Positions 60,487 through 64,000 of a DNA stretch of 64,000 nt are shown here, piece by piece. The DNA lies in assembly GCA_021531385.1 (NCBI GenBank), contig JAFBIR010000003.1, positions 185,935-249,934 of the forward strand. The letters are read 5' to 3'. Source of the DNA: Parabacteroides distasonis. Its GTDB lineage: Bacteria > Bacteroidota > Bacteroidia > Bacteroidales > Tannerellaceae. The translations under genes were made by a program, and so were the position numbers. Every line of letters begins with the position of its first letter. Position 1 is the stretch's first letter. The notes under the pieces were generated by a model. It was not told where the DNA came from. It did no database searches and was given only the letters and a program-made list of their open reading frames with translations.

Positions 60487-62742
60487 GTGAAAAAAACGTT
60501 TTTTCTTTTGCCAGCGGCCTGCTTAGCCCTTTGGACAGGATGCCAGCAGCCCTCGACCTCTCCCGTTTTGTTGGATGAGGCTCAACATGTTGATCCCTTT
60601 ATTGGGACAGGTTTTCATGGGCATACCTTCCCGGGTGCCACACGGCCACACGCCATGGTGCAGCTCAGCCCGGACACACACATCATGGGATGGGATGCCA
60701 GCAGTGGCTATCACTACGACGACAACCAGATTTATGGGTTTAGCCATACGCACCTGTCTGGTACAGGCATTGGAGACTTAGGAGACGTGGCTCTCCTGCC
60801 CTACTCCGGAGAGGATTCGATCAAGCCAATCGCCACGTTCAAGAAGGAGACCGAAAAGGCCACACCCGGTTATTACGCCGTGCGCTTAGACAATTTCGGT
60901 ATCAATGTCGAGCTGACCTCTACCGATCGGGTAGGTTTCCACAAATACAGCTATGACAATCCGAAAGAACGACGGGTCATGCTCGACTTAGGCCATATCC
61001 TGCAACCTAACTGGGGACACCGCTTAGTCAATAACGAGTATCTCTTCGTGAACGACTCGATCGTGGAGGGAACTATCCAAACGCAGGGATGGGCTCATTT
61101 CCACACTGTTTCCTACCGCATCGCCTTCTCAGAGCCGATCGAAACCGTTTATCAGTATATCGGAGGGAAATTACGCAGTGATTCACTCTTCCTCCGACTT
61201 AACACAGCGGAAGACCTGAAATTCCACTACAAGTTTGCGGAAAGCACCCAACCGCTGTATGCCAAAGTGGCACTCTCTGTGGTGGATACGGATGGCGCAG
61301 AGAAGAATTTAGCGGCAGAGCTTCCCGGATGGGACTTCGAGGCTACTTGTGAGGCCTCTAAAGAGGTCTGGAATAAAGCTTTGAACCGCATCCAGATCGA
61401 AGCAGAGCCAGAAGTAATGAAGAATTACTACACAGCACTCTACCATGCCCATATTGCCCCCTTTGTCTATCAAGATGTAGATGGACGTTACCTGGGTATG
61501 GACAAGAAAGTGCACACGGCTCCGGCTGGTTATGTCAACTATTCCGTCTTCTCCTTGTGGGACACTTTCCGGGCTTTGCATCCGTTGATGACGTTGATCC
61601 AACCGGAGTTGGCCGCCGATTGGGGCGAGGTTTTGGTGCAAGGTTATCGGGAGGGAGGTATTCTTCCCAAATGGCCGTTGGCTTCCAGCTACACCGGTTG
61701 CATGGTGGGCTATCCCGCGGTTTCCGTCATGGCAGATCTGGTCGCAAAGAATCTGGTCACTGACGACCTGAATGTCTGGGCAGAGGCGGGTGCTCGATCT
61801 TCTGTCTATCGAGACGATTTAGCGGCGAAATTCAAAGGTACCCGTGAGCTGGATTTGATCACTCGTCATCCTTATTATAAAGAGACATTGGGATATGTAC
61901 CTGCGGATTCAGTCCCGGAATCTGTCTCTTGGGGCGTAGAGATGGCCTATTACGATTGGTGTATCTCAGAGATTGCCCGTAAGGCTGGCAATCAGGAGTT
62001 GGCAGAGATCTATCAAAAGAAGGGCGAGTACTACAAACGTTACTTGGATCCCGAGACGAAAATGATGCGCCCCATCATGGCAGATGGCTCATTCCGTACC
62101 CCGTTCAATCCCCGCTATTCAGCCCACATGAAGAGTGACTATACCGAGGGGAATGCCTTCCAATGGAGTTTCTTTGTCCCGCACGACATGGATAACTTTA
62201 TCGCCGCGATCGGGGGCAAACAGGAGTTAGAGACGCGATTGGACACCCTGTTCACCACCTCCTCTCAAATTGACGGAGCAGAGGCTTCTGGTGATATTAC
62301 CGGCTTGATCGGCCAGTATGCGCATGGCAACGAGCCCAGTCATCACATGGCTTACCTCTACAACTGGACTGACTCCCCCTGGAAGGGACAGGAGTACTTG
62401 GATTTCATCATGCGCAATTTCTACACCAATTTGCCGGACGGTATCATTGGCAACGAGGATTGTGGACAGATGTCTGCTTGGTATGTACTGAGTGCGATCG
62501 GCCTCTATCAGGTCTGCCCAGGTATTCCGGTTTACGCATTGGGACGTCCGATAGTGAATAAGGCCACGCTTCCTATGCAAAAGGGCACCTTGGAGATTCT
62601 GGTGCATAACAATACTGCAGCTAACAAATATGTGAAAGAGGTGAAATGGAACGGGAAAACCCTCGACAAGCCTTTTATCACACATGAGGAGCTGATCCAA
62701 GGTGGTCAATTAGAGTTCACAATGAATGATACACATCAATAA
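60487..62742 (+). CDS. GH92-family alpha-mannosidase lipoprotein
   Basis: 751 residues starting at GTG (60487); lipoprotein signal ends ALWTGCQQ (Cys19). GH92 marks are VDPFIGTGFHGHTFPGATRP, the GFSHTHLSGTG loop, LWDTFRALHPLMTL, and GNEDCGQMSAWYVLSAIGLY with the conserved glutamate and aspartate region of these calcium-dependent exo-mannosidases. It trims mannose from N-glycans or similar. It stands outside the polysaccharide locus, in an operon only with the small YbjQ-family gene. Confidence 0.92.
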   Translation: MKKTFFLLPAACLALWTGCQQPSTSPVLLDEAQHVDPFIGTGFHGHTFPGATRPHAMVQLSPDTHIMGWDASSGYHYDDNQIYGFSHTHLSGTGIGDLGDVALLPYSGEDSIKPIATFKKETEKATPGYYAVRLDNFGINVELTSTDRVGFHKYSYDNPKERRVMLDLGHILQPNWGHRLVNNEYLFVNDSIVEGTIQTQGWAHFHTVSYRIAFSEPIETVYQYIGGKLRSDSLFLRLNTAEDLKFHYKFAESTQPLYAKVALSVVDTDGAEKNLAAELPGWDFEATCEASKEVWNKALNRIQIEAEPEVMKNYYTALYHAHIAPFVYQDVDGRYLGMDKKVHTAPAGYVNYSVFSLWDTFRALHPLMTLIQPELAADWGEVLVQGYREGGILPKWPLASSYTGCMVGYPAVSVMADLVAKNLVTDDLNVWAEAGARSSVYRDDLAAKFKGTRELDLITRHPYYKETLGYVPADSVPESVSWGVEMAYYDWCISEIARKAGNQELAEIYQKKGEYYKRYLDPETKMMRPIMADGSFRTPFNPRYSAHMKSDYTEGNAFQWSFFVPHDMDNFIAAIGGKQELETRLDTLFTTSSQIDGAEASGDITGLIGQYAHGNEPSHHMAYLYNWTDSPWKGQEYLDFIMRNFYTNLPDGIIGNEDCGQMSAWYVLSAIGLYQVCPGIPVYALGRPIVNKATLPMQKGTLEILVHNNTAANKYVKEVKWNGKTLDKPFITHEELIQGGQLEFTMNDTHQ

Positions 62743-62757
62743 TAAATAAACAGGAAT

Positions 62758-63078
62758 ATGTTACTGACAACAACACCGAATATCCAAGGTAGAGAAATCA
62801 CGCAGTACTTTGGCATCGTCTCTGGAGAGACCATCATCGGAGCTAACCTATTCAAGGATTTTTTCGCAGGCATCCGCGACATTGTAGGCGGTCGTGCCAG
62901 CTCTTACGAAAGTGTACTCCGTGAAGCGAAAGAGAGCGCGCTGCAAGAGATGAGCGACCAAGCCGCACGTATGGGTGCGAATGCGGTCATTGGTATTGAT
63001 CTCGATTTTGAGACGGTCGGAGCCAATGGTAGTATGCTGATGGTAACGGCAGCAGGAACAGCTGTACGTTATCAATAA
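62758..63078 (+). CDS. YbjQ/DUF74-family protein
   Basis: 106 residues, the family's standard size. The pattern [20 protein letters not shown] at the N-terminus, the central [20 protein letters not shown] and [17 protein letters not shown] identify the YbjQ (putative heavy-metal-binding) fold, which forms pentamers. The function is not settled. It lies 15 bases after the GH92 gene and shares its transcript; no functional tie is obvious. Confidence 0.9.
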   Translation: MLLTTTPNIQGREITQYFGIVSGETIIGANLFKDFFAGIRDIVGGRASSYESVLREAKESALQEMSDQAARMGANAVIGIDLDFETVGANGSMLMVTAAGTAVRYQ

Positions 63079-63085
63079 ACTGAAA

Positions 63086-63137
63086 AAAGTCCGTATGCGC
63101 TTTCTTCCATGGGGAAGGACATACGGACTTTCTTTGT
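63086..63137 (+). terminator. terminator of the GH92-YbjQ operon
   Basis: Perfect 12-bp stem AAAGTCCGTATG/CATACGGACTTT (63086-63097 and 63120-63131), then CTTTG. The A-run on the other side also makes it a plausible terminator for the convergent marC gene. Confidence 0.8.
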
Positions 63138-63157
63138 AACCAGCACACAGTGAATCG

Positions 63158-63793
63158 TCAATGATTCAAGATCTCGATCAAAATGGGCTTCACACCGCCA
63201 ACAAAGCATTCAACCGCTATCACCATCAAGATCAAGCCCATCAGACGCATCATCACATTATTTCCAGTCTCTCCTATCACTTTCACCAAGCGTGTTGATA
63301 GCCGCAAAATAATATAGGTCAGCAGATAGACACATGCAATCACCACGACTAATGTCACTTTCAAGGACCAAGTGTGAGCGTCATCCATCAAAATAATACC
63401 ATTTGCGATAGCTCCCGGTCCACACAACATCGGGATAGAGAGCGGAGTAATAGAAATATCATCCGCATAAGTCTTGATCTCCTCATCTTTCAACTTGGTA
63501 TTCGTATATCGCGCTTGTAACATATCATAGCCAATCTTTAAGATAATGATACCAGCTGCGATACGAAATCCATTGGTGGAAATACCAAAGAATTTAAACA
63601 AGAATTGACCACAAAACGTAAAAGCCATCAGAATAACAAACGAAATGACAGTCGCTCGCTTAACAATGTGACGACGCTCTCGCTCTTCCAAACCATTGGT
63701 CATGGTGAGAAACACAGGCATAGTACCTAACGGATTTGTCAATGTAAAGAATGATGTGAAGCACAACAATGCAAAAGGAATAATTGTATCCAT
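63158..63793 (-). CDS. MarC-family integral membrane protein
   Basis: 211 residues with six membrane segments. FFTLTNPLGTMPVFLTMT at the N-terminus and SIPMLCGPGAIANGIILM in the middle are the two signature NP- and GPG-containing segments of the family, and LGLILMVIAVECFVGGV ends it. MarC was once thought to be an antibiotic-resistance transporter, and its role is unresolved. Single-gene unit with an exact -7 box. Confidence 0.92.
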   Translation of the reverse strand: MDTIIPFALLCFTSFFTLTNPLGTMPVFLTMTNGLEERERRHIVKRATVISFVILMAFTFCGQFLFKFFGISTNGFRIAAGIIILKIGYDMLQARYTNTKLKDEEIKTYADDISITPLSIPMLCGPGAIANGIILMDDAHTWSLKVTLVVVIACVYLLTYIILRLSTRLVKVIGETGNNVMMRLMGLILMVIAVECFVGGVKPILIEILNH

Positions 63794-63829
63794 AACCCTA
63801 ATAATATCAATTTGTATCCATTAACACCG

Positions 63830-63837
63830 CAAAAATA
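63830..63837 (-). promoter_or_regulatory. -7 box for marC-family gene
   Basis: Minus strand reads TATTTTTG, an exact TAnnTTTG match, 36 bases before the start codon. Confidence 0.5.
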
Positions 63838-63872
63838 GGGATTTAACCGTTGTATCCTATCATATAGACAAC

Positions 63873-63906
63873 AAAAAAGCCCTAAGGTATTTCTACCTCG
63901 GGGCTT
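63873..63906 (-). terminator. terminator of the rRNA operon
   Basis: On the minus strand AAGCCCCGAGGTA pairs with TACCTTAGGGCTT (one mismatch) around GAAA, then TTTTT. It lies 14 bases beyond the 5S 3' end. Confidence 0.85.
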
Positions 63907-63919
63907 CTTGACTTAAAAA

Positions 63920-64000
<81 letters not shown>

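Overview
The window looks like a chromosomal segment of a gut-type member of the order Bacteroidales. Evidence is the presence of two SusC/SusD outer-membrane nutrient systems, an ECF sigma/FecR pair, GH92 and GH127 enzymes, DUF4922, DUF4301 and DUF6261 proteins, and -7 boxes of the form TAnnTTTG, the promoter motif of this phylum, ahead of most transcription units. Family-level placement (for example near Parabacteroides) is a guess. No prophage, CRISPR array or complete insertion sequence was seen. Both edges cut a gene: argB on the left and a 5S rRNA on the right.

Layout. 1-540: 5' part of argB (minus strand), then tRNA-Gly(CCC). 540-7250: a SusC/SusD pair and an AraC-type regulator. 7250-11930: tRNA-Trp and a minus-strand arginine operon argR-GNAT-argG-argC-argD. 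11970-16850: a META-domain lipoprotein, a Gfo/Idh/MocA oxidoreductase, a MATE exporter and a DUF1593 hydrolase. 16950-18860: a 22-bp tandem repeat, then a divergent HxlR regulator / NTF2-like / flavodoxin module that ends in a cut-off second flavodoxin gene. 18930-21050: DUF2200 and an M23 lipoprotein behind near-identical promoter segments, an IS982-type transposase remnant and tRNA-Phe. 21126-30440: a six-gene minus-strand envelope operon (golvesin-domain protein, tandem glycosyltransferase, DUF4922, SppA, LpxK, ThiL).

30450-50790 is a polysaccharide-utilisation locus: divergent ECF sigma and FecR anti-sigma genes, a SusC with an STN signalling domain, a SusD gene interrupted by one in-frame TAA, and five secreted enzymes (a GH106-like hydrolase, GH127, a DUF4964/DUF4965-type protein, a GH2 and an SGNH esterase). 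The enzyme set suggests a plant glycan carrying arabinofuranose and possibly rhamnose, galactose and acetyl groups. The locus is split by a 41-bp tandem repeat array (nine units), a DUF6261 gene and a PD-(D/E)XK (Rpn-type) nuclease gene.

50860-64000: DUF4301, a RelA-like (p)ppGpp synthetase whose hydrolase domain is degenerate, queC-queF, a DUF1080 protein, a second full-length Rel/SpoT with an intact HD site, a two-gene LysO exporter, a GH92 mannosidase with a YbjQ-family protein, a MarC-family membrane protein, and the end of a 5S rRNA gene.

The items most worth a second look are the two repeat arrays, which appear to share one ancestral 19-22 bp unit, the nonsense-interrupted susD, the pair of Rel enzymes about 2.4 kb apart, and the duplicated promoter segment flanking DUF2200. 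All domain calls come from reading the sequence; no database search was run.
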